Positions 16,205 through 24,535 of a stretch of DNA of 64,000 bases are shown one piece after another. This stretch comes from Geomesophilobacter sediminis (GTDB lineage Bacteria > Desulfobacterota > Desulfuromonadia > Geobacterales > Geobacteraceae). Location: assembly GCF_016458275.1 (NCBI RefSeq), contig NZ_JAEMHM010000022.1, positions 1 to 64,000 of the forward strand. The letters run 5' to 3'. A program made the translations under genes and the position numbers. How positions within the stretch are numbered: the first letter of the stretch is position 1; each line of letters opens with the position of its first letter. Under the pieces are notes generated by a model that saw nothing but the letters and a program-made list of their open reading frames with translations, had not been told where the DNA came from and made no database searches.

Positions 16205-17368
16205 ATGAAATCCCCGTCGTTTGCCTCCAGAGTGCTCTTTGTTTCGCCGCTGACTCTCATTGTTTTTCTCATAATTCCGGTCGCCGTCATACTTTCCTTC
16301 CGGCTTCATCTTGGAATTCCTTTCCTCAATTTCAATCTCCTTCTGGCCAATAACATCTGCTTTGCCCTCCTGGCCATCGTGCGGCTGCTCTGGTACCTGG
16401 GGCGCTCCGGGAAGGAGATCCGGTACGGCGAGGGGGGACGCCCTTCCTCCGCCTACGCCACCGAGTTGCCGCTCCCCGAGGCGCGCAGCGTGCTGGCCCG
16501 CGGCGGCTTCGTCTTTGGCGCCGACGGCACCTACGGCGAGAAACGAGACCGGGGGTACCTGGGGACGGTGCTCCTCTACGTCGGGCTTTCGGTTGTCCTG
16601 GCAACCGGTTCCTGGAACAACCTGCGCCAGTTTGCCGGCGTGGTCCTGGACGGCGTAGGCCCGGCCACCCCCCTGAGCAAGCCGGAGGCCTACCGTTCGC
16701 TTACCCGGGGACCTTTGGCCCCGAAAATGGAGAGCCTGCCGCAGCTGCGCGTCTTGAGCCAGATCCTCCCGGATTCGACCTACCTGCGCGGCGGTACCGA
16801 GATCGCCCTGATCCCGGCCGAGGGAAAGCCGGCCAGCACGGTGCTCTTGCCGCCCACCCCGTACGTCTATCAGAACTACGACATCTACATGACCAAGATC
16901 GTCTTCACCCCCGAGGTGATCATCAAGACCAAGGCGGGGGCGCTCATCTTCGACGGCTTCGTCCAGCTCGATCCCTTGGTGCAAAAGCGCGGCGTCTTCA
17001 GCTTCTACGGCCCCTTCGCCGGCGATCAGGCGGTCGGCGGGGTGTACTATGCCCCGGACAAGAACCTCATGATGATGGTCGTCACCCGCAACAACCAGAA
17101 GGTGGTCGGCGATCTCGTCTTCCAGGCGGACCAGGAGGTCACCGCCGGCGACTACGTCCTGTCCGTGGCCAAGCTGGGGCAGTGGTCGGAAATCCACATC
17201 GTGCACCACCGCAACAAGGCGCTCCTCTGGTTGGGGGGGATTATCGCGGTGCTCGGCCTGGCGGTGCGGTTGGCACTTAGGCCGCAGCGGGTCTGGCTGG
17301 ACGAAGGTGAGCAGGGGTGCCGGGTGGCATCGGTCGGCCGGGACGCGAAGACGCTGCTCGCTGCTTAA
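16205..17368 (+). CDS. ResB-like membrane protein
   Basis: A 387-residue protein. Two or three N-terminal transmembrane segments (about 12-32, 38-58 and 112-130) precede a long extracytoplasmic beta-rich domain (about 150-340: ...VIIKTKAGALIFDGFVQLDPLV...), then a final helix near 343-362 and a short cytosolic tail. This is the layout of ResB/Ccs1, the partner of CcsA that carries haem to apocytochromes. Conservation is weaker than in the ResB at 18454, so I call it ResB-like. ATG 16205 is preferred (GAAGGA upstream); an in-frame TTG at 16181 is possible. It heads the maturation gene block directly upstream of ccsA. Confidence 0.65.
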   Translation: MKSPSFASRVLFVSPLTLIVFLIIPVAVILSFRLHLGIPFLNFNLLLANNICFALLAIVRLLWYLGRSGKEIRYGEGGRPSSAYATELPLPEARSVLARGGFVFGADGTYGEKRDRGYLGTVLLYVGLSVVLATGSWNNLRQFAGVVLDGVGPATPLSKPEAYRSLTRGPLAPKMESLPQLRVLSQILPDSTYLRGGTEIALIPAEGKPASTVLLPPTPYVYQNYDIYMTKIVFTPEVIIKTKAGALIFDGFVQLDPLVQKRGVFSFYGPFAGDQAVGGVYYAPDKNLMMMVVTRNNQKVVGDLVFQADQEVTAGDYVLSVAKLGQWSEIHIVHHRNKALLWLGGIIAVLGLAVRLALRPQRVWLDEGEQGCRVASVGRDAKTLLAA

Positions 17369-17541
<173 letters not shown>

Positions 17542-18372
17542 ATGGCTTACTGGGAAATGATCTTTTTTTGGGTGGGGCTGGTGATTTACTCCCTGGCCTG
17601 CGGCGGGTTTGTCTACTCCTTCGTCTTCAAGAACCCCAAGGTGATGCCGAAGATGACTGCCCTGGTGGCCATCGGTTTCGTTTGCGTCACCGCCGCCATC
17701 ATCGCCCGGTTTCAGGCGACCGGCCATCTCCCCTGGTCCGGCCACTACGAATACACCCTGATGGGGGGGTGGTTCATCATCGGCGGCACCCTGTTCGTGG
17801 GATGGCAGAACAAGATGCTCCAAGGGCTCGCGGTGGGGACCCTGCCGCTGGTCGTCATCATGATGGGGTACGGCTACATGCAGAACCCGGGGCTCACTCC
17901 GATGGGGGCGAGTCTCAAGACGGTGTGGCTCTACATCCACGTCTACTTCGCCTGGCTCTCTTTCGGCGCCTATTCGCTGGCGATGGCGGCGGGGGTCCTC
18001 TTCCTGCTCAAAAGCAAGCCGCGGGAGGTTCCCAATCCCGCCTACGACCGGTTCCCGAGCCTGGGGCGCCTGGACGAGCTGATCTTCCGCTACGTCGTGT
18101 TCGGCTTCATCACCGACACCATCATGATCTGCGCCGGCGCCATCTGGGCCAAGGACCTGTGGGGGAGCTACTGGGCCTGGGACCCGGTCGAGACCTGGTC
18201 GCTGATCTGCTGGCTGGTCTACGGGATCACCATCCACCTGCGGGTCACCTTCAACTGGCGCGAGAGAAGGCTTGCCTGGATGGCGGTCGCCGCCCTGAGC
18301 ACCGTCATCATCAGCTTCTTCGGCGTGAACCTGGTGGTCAACACCAGCTTGCACGTGTTCCAGGTAAGATAG
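17542..18372 (+). CDS. ccsA: Cytochrome c biogenesis protein CcsA/ResC
   Basis: A 276-residue integral membrane protein with about eight predicted helices. The hallmark is the tryptophan-rich haem-handling loop WGSYWAWDPVETWSL at about residues 207-221. Histidines that could ligate haem lie on both sides of it (for example near 'HVYFAW' and the C-terminal 'LHVF'). CcsA with ResB forms the system II holocytochrome c synthetase, which moves haem across the inner membrane and attaches it to CXXCH sites. ATG 17542 follows TGAGG. It lies upstream of resB and downstream of a cytochrome pair with 28 haem sites in total, consistent with a dedicated maturation set. Confidence 0.9.
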   Translation: MAYWEMIFFWVGLVIYSLACGGFVYSFVFKNPKVMPKMTALVAIGFVCVTAAIIARFQATGHLPWSGHYEYTLMGGWFIIGGTLFVGWQNKMLQGLAVGTLPLVVIMMGYGYMQNPGLTPMGASLKTVWLYIHVYFAWLSFGAYSLAMAAGVLFLLKSKPREVPNPAYDRFPSLGRLDELIFRYVVFGFITDTIMICAGAIWAKDLWGSYWAWDPVETWSLICWLVYGITIHLRVTFNWRERRLAWMAVAALSTVIISFFGVNLVVNTSLHVFQVR

Positions 18373-18453
18373 GCAGGGGCCAGGGGCTGGGGCTAAGGGC
18401 TGGTAAAGACTTAGGCCCCGACCCCAGACCTCCGACCCCGGACCCCCTTATTT

Positions 18454-19824
18454 ATGTTCAAGAAGATAATCAAGCTCCTCAGCTCCCTCAAGTTCACCAT
18501 TTTCCTCATCGCCGTGTTGGGGGTGATCTTCGCCATCGGCCTGTGGATTCCCCAGGCGCGCCTGGTCAAGGACATCTACCTCCAGTGGTACCGGAACTCC
18601 CCGCAGCTCGTCGAATGGCTCGACTTCTTCGGCCTGACCACCATCTACACCGGGCCGATCACGGTCACCATCTGGATCCTCTTCTTCATCAACCTGGCGC
18701 TGGTCCTCTGGCAGCGGATCCCGGTCGTGAAGCACCGGATCGCCCTTTCCGATGACAAGATCACCGATCCGGAGAAATCCCCGGGCTACCCGTTCAAGCG
18801 GACCTTTCTGCTCCCGCAGGGGATGGATGGTGCGGCCGTCCTGACCCAGCTCGGGAAAAGGCGCTACCGCGTGCTGGGCGGGCCGTCGGGATTCTACGCG
18901 GTCCAGAACCGGCTGGCACCGGTCGCCTTCATGCTCTTCCACGTGAGCTTCTACCTGGTGCTCCTGGGCGGGCTCTTCAGCGTCTACACCGAGTTCATCG
19001 CCTATCTCGACATCGCCCAGGGGGAATCCTTCCACGGCGAGGTGAGCCGCTACAACGTCAAGCCGGCGATCAAGATGCCCGCCATCGGCTCGGCCCCGGA
19101 GGCCTCCTTCACGGTCAAGAGCATCGTCCCCGAGGTGAGCGGCAATACCGCGACCGGGGTGAACGTGGAACTGGTCGATGCGGACCGCCAAAGCCACCTG
19201 GTCCACATCAACACTCCCTACGTGACCGGCCCGACCTCGTTCGTCTTCAAGCATCTCGGCATGGCGCCGCACTTCGTGCTCAAGGACCCCTCGGGCAAGG
19301 AGGTCGAAAACGCCCTGGTGAAGCTCGACGTGCTCCGCATGGTGCCGGACAAGTTCGACCTGGGTGGCTACAACTTCACCGCCACCTTCTACCCCGACTT
19401 CGTCATGGTGGACGGCAAGCGTGCCAGCCGCAGCCGCGAGTTCAAGAACCCGATGTTCTTCCTCGTGGCCGAAAAGAACGGGCAGAAGGTCGGCGAGGCG
19501 CTGGTCCCCAAAGACGGCGTGTTCCAGTTTGCCGGCAACCGCCTCGAGATGCCGGAGCTCCGCTACTGGGTGCGCTTTTACGTGATCACCCAGCGGGGGC
19601 TGCCGATCCTCTATCTCGGCTTCGCCATCGCCTGCGTGGCGGTCATCTGGCGCATGGTCTTCTACAAGCGGGAACTGGTCGGCAAGGTGGCCGAAACTCC
19701 GGAGGGGCGCGCGCTGGTTATCGCCGGACGTTCGGAATACTACAAGAGCCTGGCCGAGGACGAGTTCGTCAAGCTGTTCAGTAAAATCACCGGCGTGAAG
19801 CTGGAATCCGACAACGAGAACTGA
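18454..19824 (+). CDS. resB: Cytochrome c biogenesis protein ResB
   Basis: A 456-residue protein with the family order. A cytosolic start FKKIIKLLSSLKFTIFL leads into TM1, and TM2 is near 68-90. A conserved region around residues 155-190 (NRLAPVAFMLFHVSFYLVLLGG) carries the periplasm-facing histidine of TM3. A large extracytoplasmic domain follows, then TM4 near 385-405 and a tail. The pair CcsA-ResB transfers and ligates haem to secreted apocytochromes. No clear ribosome binding site precedes ATG 18454, which is unusual here; translation may depend on the upstream ccsA message. It is probably in one operon with the genes to about 27143. Confidence 0.88.
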   Translation: MFKKIIKLLSSLKFTIFLIAVLGVIFAIGLWIPQARLVKDIYLQWYRNSPQLVEWLDFFGLTTIYTGPITVTIWILFFINLALVLWQRIPVVKHRIALSDDKITDPEKSPGYPFKRTFLLPQGMDGAAVLTQLGKRRYRVLGGPSGFYAVQNRLAPVAFMLFHVSFYLVLLGGLFSVYTEFIAYLDIAQGESFHGEVSRYNVKPAIKMPAIGSAPEASFTVKSIVPEVSGNTATGVNVELVDADRQSHLVHINTPYVTGPTSFVFKHLGMAPHFVLKDPSGKEVENALVKLDVLRMVPDKFDLGGYNFTATFYPDFVMVDGKRASRSREFKNPMFFLVAEKNGQKVGEALVPKDGVFQFAGNRLEMPELRYWVRFYVITQRGLPILYLGFAIACVAVIWRMVFYKRELVGKVAETPEGRALVIAGRSEYYKSLAEDEFVKLFSKITGVKLESDNEN

Positions 19825-19846
19825 CAATCATCACGGAGGATCATAT

Positions 19847-20932
19847 ATGAAGCGTCTGCTGTTGCTCATGCTGGCCTTGGCCGTTCTGGCCGCCGGCTGC
19901 CACAAGGAAGAGAAGAAGGTCGTCCTCGACAAGTCGTACCGGCTGTTGGTCAACTTCGACGGCAAGTACGGTTACTGCGACCGCGGCGGCATCATGGTAA
20001 TCCCCCCGCGCTACCCCTCGGCGGCGATGTTTTCCGAAGGGCTCGCCACCGTGAACATCAACGGCAAGGACGGCTTCATCGACGCCAACGGCAACATCGC
20101 CATCCCGGCCACCTACGATGCCGCTTCCATCTTCCTGGGGAACCGCGCCGCGGTGCGCAAGAAGGACCGCTGGGGGTACATCAACCCGGCCGGCCAGGAG
20201 ATCACCGACTTCGATTACATCTCCACCTTCGGCTTCTCGGACGGGGTCGCCGCGGTCGTGGTGCAGAAGGGGGAGGGGGCGAAGGCAGGCTACATCGACC
20301 CGAACGGGAAGTTCGTCATCAAGCCGCAGTTCGACGACGCCTCCCACTTCTCCGAAGGGCTCGCCGCCGTCAAGGTCGACAAGAAGCACGGCTTCATCGA
20401 CAAGACCGGCAAGATGGTGATCCCGGCCCAGTTCTACGAGGCGGCGATGTTCCGCGACGGTCTTGCCATGGTGAAGATCAACGGCAAGTACGGCAAGATC
20501 GGCTACATCGATCACACCGGGAAGTTCGTGATCCCGGCCGACTACCAGGAGGGGACCACGTTCAACAACGGCGTCGCCGCGGTCACCAAGGGGGACGGCA
20601 AGTGGAAACTGATCGACACCACCGGCAAGCCGCTTTTGGACCGCGACTTCAAGGGTCCGACCGTGTTCTCGGAGGGGCTCGCCCCGGTGATGGAGAAGGG
20701 GAAGGTCGGCTACATGGATAAAAACGGCAAGATGGTGATCGATCCGGAGTTCGAATCCGGCTCCATCTTCGTCGAGGGGCTCGCCCCGGTACAGGTCAAG
20801 GGGAAACTCGGCTACATCGACCGCAAAGGCAAGCTGGTGATCGAGGCGCGCTACGCCTGGGACCAGCGCGCCATCGACCAGTACACCCACTACTACACGC
20901 ACTTCGTCAAGGACCAGCAAAAGGATAAATAG
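19847..20932 (+). CDS. WG-repeat lipoprotein
   Basis: A 361-residue lipoprotein with lipobox LAAGC (Cys near 20). About nine tandem ~40-residue WG-type beta repeats follow, each with a core such as GYIDPNGKFVIKPQFDDA or GFIDKTGKMVIPAQF and the spacer FSEGLA. WG repeats usually form solenoid or propeller-like binding surfaces; no enzymatic residues are visible. GGAGG lies eight bases before ATG 19847. It sits between resB and the transporter genes in the same run, so it may be a scaffold for the assembly or export complex. The specific partner is not predictable. Confidence 0.85.
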   Translation: MKRLLLLMLALAVLAAGCHKEEKKVVLDKSYRLLVNFDGKYGYCDRGGIMVIPPRYPSAAMFSEGLATVNINGKDGFIDANGNIAIPATYDAASIFLGNRAAVRKKDRWGYINPAGQEITDFDYISTFGFSDGVAAVVVQKGEGAKAGYIDPNGKFVIKPQFDDASHFSEGLAAVKVDKKHGFIDKTGKMVIPAQFYEAAMFRDGLAMVKINGKYGKIGYIDHTGKFVIPADYQEGTTFNNGVAAVTKGDGKWKLIDTTGKPLLDRDFKGPTVFSEGLAPVMEKGKVGYMDKNGKMVIDPEFESGSIFVEGLAPVQVKGKLGYIDRKGKLVIEARYAWDQRAIDQYTHYYTHFVKDQQKDK

Positions 20933-20934
20933 TC

Positions 20935-21360
20935 ATGCATTTCGATATCAGCCCGGCGATGGGCGTTGCCATCATGATGAACAACTATCTCCACGACATG
21001 GCCACCGGCCTGCTCGTGGGGAGCGGGTTCGCGCTCCACGCCATCATCGGGATCCAGCGGCGGATGAACACCCCCGAGGCCACCCTGTTCTTCCTGAAGA
21101 CCAACGCGAAGATGGTGAAGCTCTTCAAGTTCGCCCTGTGGTGGGTGGTCCTGGGCGGGGTGCCGCGCACCATCTTCTATACGAGCTTTGAGTGGGCCAA
21201 CGCCGCCGACAAGCTCCAGGTCCCCGCCCTGGCGGTGAAGCACGTCATGATGTTCACCGCGGTGGTGTGGGGGGTAATCGCCTGGCGCAAGATGCAGAAG
21301 CGGGTGGCCGTTTTACGCGACTCGCTCCCCGCCGAGCTACGCGCTTCGCTGGACCAGTAA
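20935..21360 (+). CDS. Small integral membrane protein, function unknown
   Basis: A 141-residue protein starting two bases after the WG-repeat gene. Three hydrophobic segments are visible (about 20-42, 62-82 and 100-122), with histidines near the membrane boundaries (H20, H35, H105 or close to these). Such histidines could ligate haem b, but this is only suggestive. The C-terminal ~25 residues are charged. I do not recognise the family. The tight spacing on both sides argues that it belongs to the maturation/transporter operon. Confidence 0.7.
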   Translation: MHFDISPAMGVAIMMNNYLHDMATGLLVGSGFALHAIIGIQRRMNTPEATLFFLKTNAKMVKLFKFALWWVVLGGVPRTIFYTSFEWANAADKLQVPALAVKHVMMFTAVVWGVIAWRKMQKRVAVLRDSLPAELRASLDQ

Positions 21361-21373
21361 TCACGAGGCCACG

Positions 21374-22603
21374 GTGCTCTTCCGCATCCTGAAAAATTCC
21401 TTTCTCAAGCGTCCCAAGGCGGTCGTCCTGGTGTTCATCTCGATCGCCATGGGGGCCGCCGTCGCTACCGCCTTTCTCGGCATCGCCGGCGAGGTATCCC
21501 ACAAGATGGCCCTGGAGCTGAGAAGCTACGGGGCCAACATCCTTCTCGAGCCGGCCGCGGTCGAGGGGGGAGGGTACCTGCGCGAAACCGACCTCCCCAA
21601 GATCAAGACCGTCTTCTGGAAATACAACATCACCGGCTTTGCCCCGTATCTCTTCGGGGTCGCCGACCTCTCCGCCAACGGGAAGAAAGAGCGTGCCGTC
21701 GTTTCCGGCACCTGGTTCGCCAAGCAGCTCGAGGTGCCGGGTGAGGAGGCGAGCGTCCAGGGGATCCGGGGGATCGCCCCGTGGTGGGAGGTGAACGGCC
21801 GCTGGCCCGAAGGGCCGGACGAGGCGGTGGTCGGGGCTTCGCTCGCCAAACGGCTGAACGTCGGGCTCGGCAGCGAGGTTGGCGCCACGGTCCGGGGGCG
21901 CGCCGCCCGTTTCCGGGTCGCCGGGGTGGTAACCACCGGCGGTTTCGAGGAGGAGCAGCTCTTTGCCCCGCTGGTCACCGTGCAGGACTTTTTGGGCAAA
22001 CCGGGGCAGGTCTCCCGGGTGCTGGTCAGTGCGCTTACCGTCCCGATGGACGACTTCGGGCGCAAAGACCCGAACTCCATGAGCAAGGACGAGTACGAGA
22101 AGTGGTACTGCACCGCGTACGTCACCTCGGTGGCCAAGAACGTCGAGGAGGTGATGGCGGGAAGCCGCGCCAAGCCGATCTGGCAGATCGCGAGCGCCGA
22201 GGGGGCGCTGCTCAAGAAGCTGAACGCGGTGATGCTCCTTTTGACCGTGCTCGCCCTGGGGGCCTCCGCCTCCGCCGTCTCCACGAGCCTCATGGCCTCG
22301 ATGGCCGAGCGGAGCTCCGAGATCGCCCTGATGAAGGCGATGGGGGCGGACCGCTTCCAGGTCGCCGCCATCTTCCTGGGCGAGGTCCTCATCGTCTCGA
22401 CCGCGGGCGGTTTTTTCGGCTACCTCGCCGGCAACCAGCTCGCGGCCCTGATCAGCCATTCCGTTTTCAACTCCGCCATCGCCTCGCCGCTGTGGCTCTT
22501 TCCGACCGCCATCGTCTCCGCGTTTCTGGTTGCCCTCGCGGGGAGCGTGGCGCCTTTGCGCCGCGCCCTGAACATCGAGGCGGTGCGGGTCCTGAAGGGA
22601 TAA
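21374..22603 (+). CDS. ABC transporter permease, FtsX/MacB type (first)
   Basis: A 409-residue permease with the FtsX/MacB layout: TM1 at about 17-40, a periplasmic domain of roughly 220 residues with VEVNGRWP and VGASLAKRL-type signatures, then three helices near 280-300, 330-355 and 372-395. The segment MAERSSEIALMKAMGA is the conserved cytosolic coupling loop of FtsX-like permeases. GTG 21374 follows CACGAGG. It is paired with the next gene and an ATPase. This arrangement matches the two-permease ABC module found with DUF2318 in Campylobacter-type P19/FTR1 iron loci. Confidence 0.82.
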   Translation: MLFRILKNSFLKRPKAVVLVFISIAMGAAVATAFLGIAGEVSHKMALELRSYGANILLEPAAVEGGGYLRETDLPKIKTVFWKYNITGFAPYLFGVADLSANGKKERAVVSGTWFAKQLEVPGEEASVQGIRGIAPWWEVNGRWPEGPDEAVVGASLAKRLNVGLGSEVGATVRGRAARFRVAGVVTTGGFEEEQLFAPLVTVQDFLGKPGQVSRVLVSALTVPMDDFGRKDPNSMSKDEYEKWYCTAYVTSVAKNVEEVMAGSRAKPIWQIASAEGALLKKLNAVMLLLTVLALGASASAVSTSLMASMAERSSEIALMKAMGADRFQVAAIFLGEVLIVSTAGGFFGYLAGNQLAALISHSVFNSAIASPLWLFPTAIVSAFLVALAGSVAPLRRALNIEAVRVLKG

Positions 22604-22604
22604 C

Positions 22605-23765
22605 ATGAACCGCCGCCGCTGGCTCATCAAACTGCTGCTTGCCGCCCTGGCCCACCGGACCGGGCGGACCCTGCTCCTTCTGTCGGTCCTCGCCATGGCG
22701 TCGAGCCTTGCCACCGCCCTCGGGGTGGTCTCCCTCTCCATGGGGAAAAGGGTCTCCGAGGAGGTGCGCAAGTACGGGGCGAACCTGGTGGTGGTCCCCG
22801 CGGCGGCGCGCCTCGAGGTGGGGAGCGGCGGGCTCAATTTCGGCGCCATCTCGGATCCCGCCTACCTGGACCAGGGACGGGTGGAAAAGGCCCTGGCCAG
22901 CGGCGGGCTCAAGGCGGAGCGCTCGTTCCACCTGCGCGGCGCGCTGCGGATGAAGGACGCGGACGTCCTGGTGGAAGGGGTGAACTTTGCCGACGTGCGC
23001 CGGCTTTTCCCCTGGTGGCAACTGCGCGGCGGCTGGCCCGGTCCCGGCGAGACCGTGGTGGGGAGCGACCTGGCGCAGCGCCTGAAGCTCAAGGCCGGGG
23101 ATACGGTGGAACTTACCGGAACCGCCCAGACCCTGAAGCTCAAGGTCTCCGGTGTCGTCGTCACCGGCGGCGAAGAGGACGACCTCTTCTTTCTCGCCCT
23201 CCCCGAACTGCAGGGGGCGCTGGGCCTCCCGGGGCAGCTGACCGAGGTGCGCCTTCTGGTCAGCGCCGAAGGGGACACCCTGAAGGATAAGGCGGCGGCC
23301 CTGCAGCCCCTTTTGCCCGACGCCAAGGTTCGCGAGGTGCGCCAGATCGCCCGGACCAGCGAAGGGCTTCTGGCCAAGGTAAAGCTGCTGATGACCCTGG
23401 TCACCGCGGTGGTCCTGATTTCCGCCGGAAGCTCCGTGACCGGCACCATGAGCACCACCGTCCTGGAACGGAGCCGCGAGATCGGTCTCATGAAGGCGAT
23501 CGGCGGCACCCGGTGGGAGGTGCTCCTCATCTTCTGCGGCGAGGCGCTCCTGCTTGGTGTGGTGGGCGGTGTGGTGGGGTATCTGCTGGGGAGCGGCATC
23601 GCCGTCTTCATCACCCGGACCGTCTTCTCCGCCGCGCCGGAGTTCATCCCCTGGCTGTCGGCGGTGTCGCTGGCGGTGAGCCTCTTCCTGGCGCTTTTGG
23701 GGAGCGTGGGGCCGATGATCTCGGTCTTCAAGCTGGACCCGGTCCGCAGCCTGAGAGGGGAGTAA
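22605..23765 (+). CDS. ABC transporter permease, FtsX/MacB type (second)
   Basis: A 386-residue paralogue of the preceding permease, starting one base after its stop. TM1 is near 14-40, then a periplasmic domain (VEGVNFADVRRLFPWWQLRGGWP...), then three C-terminal helices with the coupling loop LERSREIGLMKAIGGTRWE. Both permeases share the YGANL motif and the 'V.GG.EE' strand motif. Together with the ATPase they should form a heterodimeric transporter that works mechanically on periplasmic or lipid-linked substrates; the substrate is unknown. Confidence 0.82.
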   Translation: MNRRRWLIKLLLAALAHRTGRTLLLLSVLAMASSLATALGVVSLSMGKRVSEEVRKYGANLVVVPAAARLEVGSGGLNFGAISDPAYLDQGRVEKALASGGLKAERSFHLRGALRMKDADVLVEGVNFADVRRLFPWWQLRGGWPGPGETVVGSDLAQRLKLKAGDTVELTGTAQTLKLKVSGVVVTGGEEDDLFFLALPELQGALGLPGQLTEVRLLVSAEGDTLKDKAAALQPLLPDAKVREVRQIARTSEGLLAKVKLLMTLVTAVVLISAGSSVTGTMSTTVLERSREIGLMKAIGGTRWEVLLIFCGEALLLGVVGGVVGYLLGSGIAVFITRTVFSAAPEFIPWLSAVSLAVSLFLALLGSVGPMISVFKLDPVRSLRGE

Positions 23766-23850
23766 AACCCGTTCGACGTTCGACGTTCGACGTTGATCAC
23801 TGATCCGACTGATCCGTCGGATTCGACCGACCGGTCGGATCCGCTTTGAA
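23766..23850. repeat. GTTCGAC tandem heptamers and GATCCGACTGATCCGTCGG repeats
   Basis: Three GTTCGAC heptamers (about 23772-23793) are followed by interleaved GATCC/CGGATC inverted repeats to about 23842, just before the ATPase ribosome binding site. It is the same repeat family as 17369-17541. Confidence 0.55.
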
Positions 23851-23860
23851 GGGAAAAACT

Positions 23861-24535
23861 ATGACTGTACCGACCATACAGACAGCCGGCCTTACCAAGG
23901 GGTACGGCGACATCTGCGCTCTCAAACCGCTCGACCTCCAGGTTGCCGAAGGGGAATGGCTCTCGGTAATGGGGCACTCGGGCTCGGGGAAAAGTACCCT
24001 GATGAACCTGGTCGGCGGGCTGGACCGCCCCAGCGGCGGATCGCTCAGCGTCGGCGGCCAGGATCTCTCCGCCCTTTCCGAGGACGGGCTGGCCCGCTTC
24101 CGGCGCGAGTTCGTCGGCATCATCTTTCAGCAGCACCACCTGGTTCCCTACCTCTCCGCGGTGGAGAACGTCATGCTCTCCCAGTACTTCCACAGTGTCC
24201 CGGACGAGGCCGAGGCGCGGCTCGCCCTGGAGCGCGTGGGACTCGGGCATCGCCTGAAAAACCGCCCCGGGGAGCTCTCAGGCGGCGAGCAGCAGCGCGT
24301 CTGCATCGCCCGCGCCATCATCAACAGCCCGAAGCTGCTTTTGGGCGACGAGCCGACCGGCAACCTGGACCACAAGAGCACGGTGATGGTCCTGGAACTC
24401 CTCAAGGAGCTGCGTGCGGAGGACCGCTTCACCGTGGTCCTGGTCACCCACAATGAAGAAGTCGCCGCCTGGGGCGACCGGACCATCTATCTCGACGACG
24501 GTGTCCTGGTCCGCGAAGAGCGGCTGAGGTCCTGA
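23861..24535 (+). CDS. ABC transporter ATP-binding protein (LolD/MacB class)
   Basis: A 224-residue ATPase with Walker A GHSGSGKST (38-46), Q-loop Gln near 90, signature LSGGEQQ (139-145), Walker B LLLGDEP (159-165) and the H-loop in LVTHNEE. Length and motifs fit the LolD/MacB/FtsE class that partners FtsX-like permeases. ATG 23861 follows GAAGGG with six-base spacing; the longer TTG frame at 23846 would place the start on the ribosome binding site. It powers the two upstream permeases. Its stop overlaps the next start (TGATG). Confidence 0.9.
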   Translation: MTVPTIQTAGLTKGYGDICALKPLDLQVAEGEWLSVMGHSGSGKSTLMNLVGGLDRPSGGSLSVGGQDLSALSEDGLARFRREFVGIIFQQHHLVPYLSAVENVMLSQYFHSVPDEAEARLALERVGLGHRLKNRPGELSGGEQQRVCIARAIINSPKLLLGDEPTGNLDHKSTVMVLELLKELRAEDRFTVVLVTHNEEVAAWGDRTIYLDDGVLVREERLRS

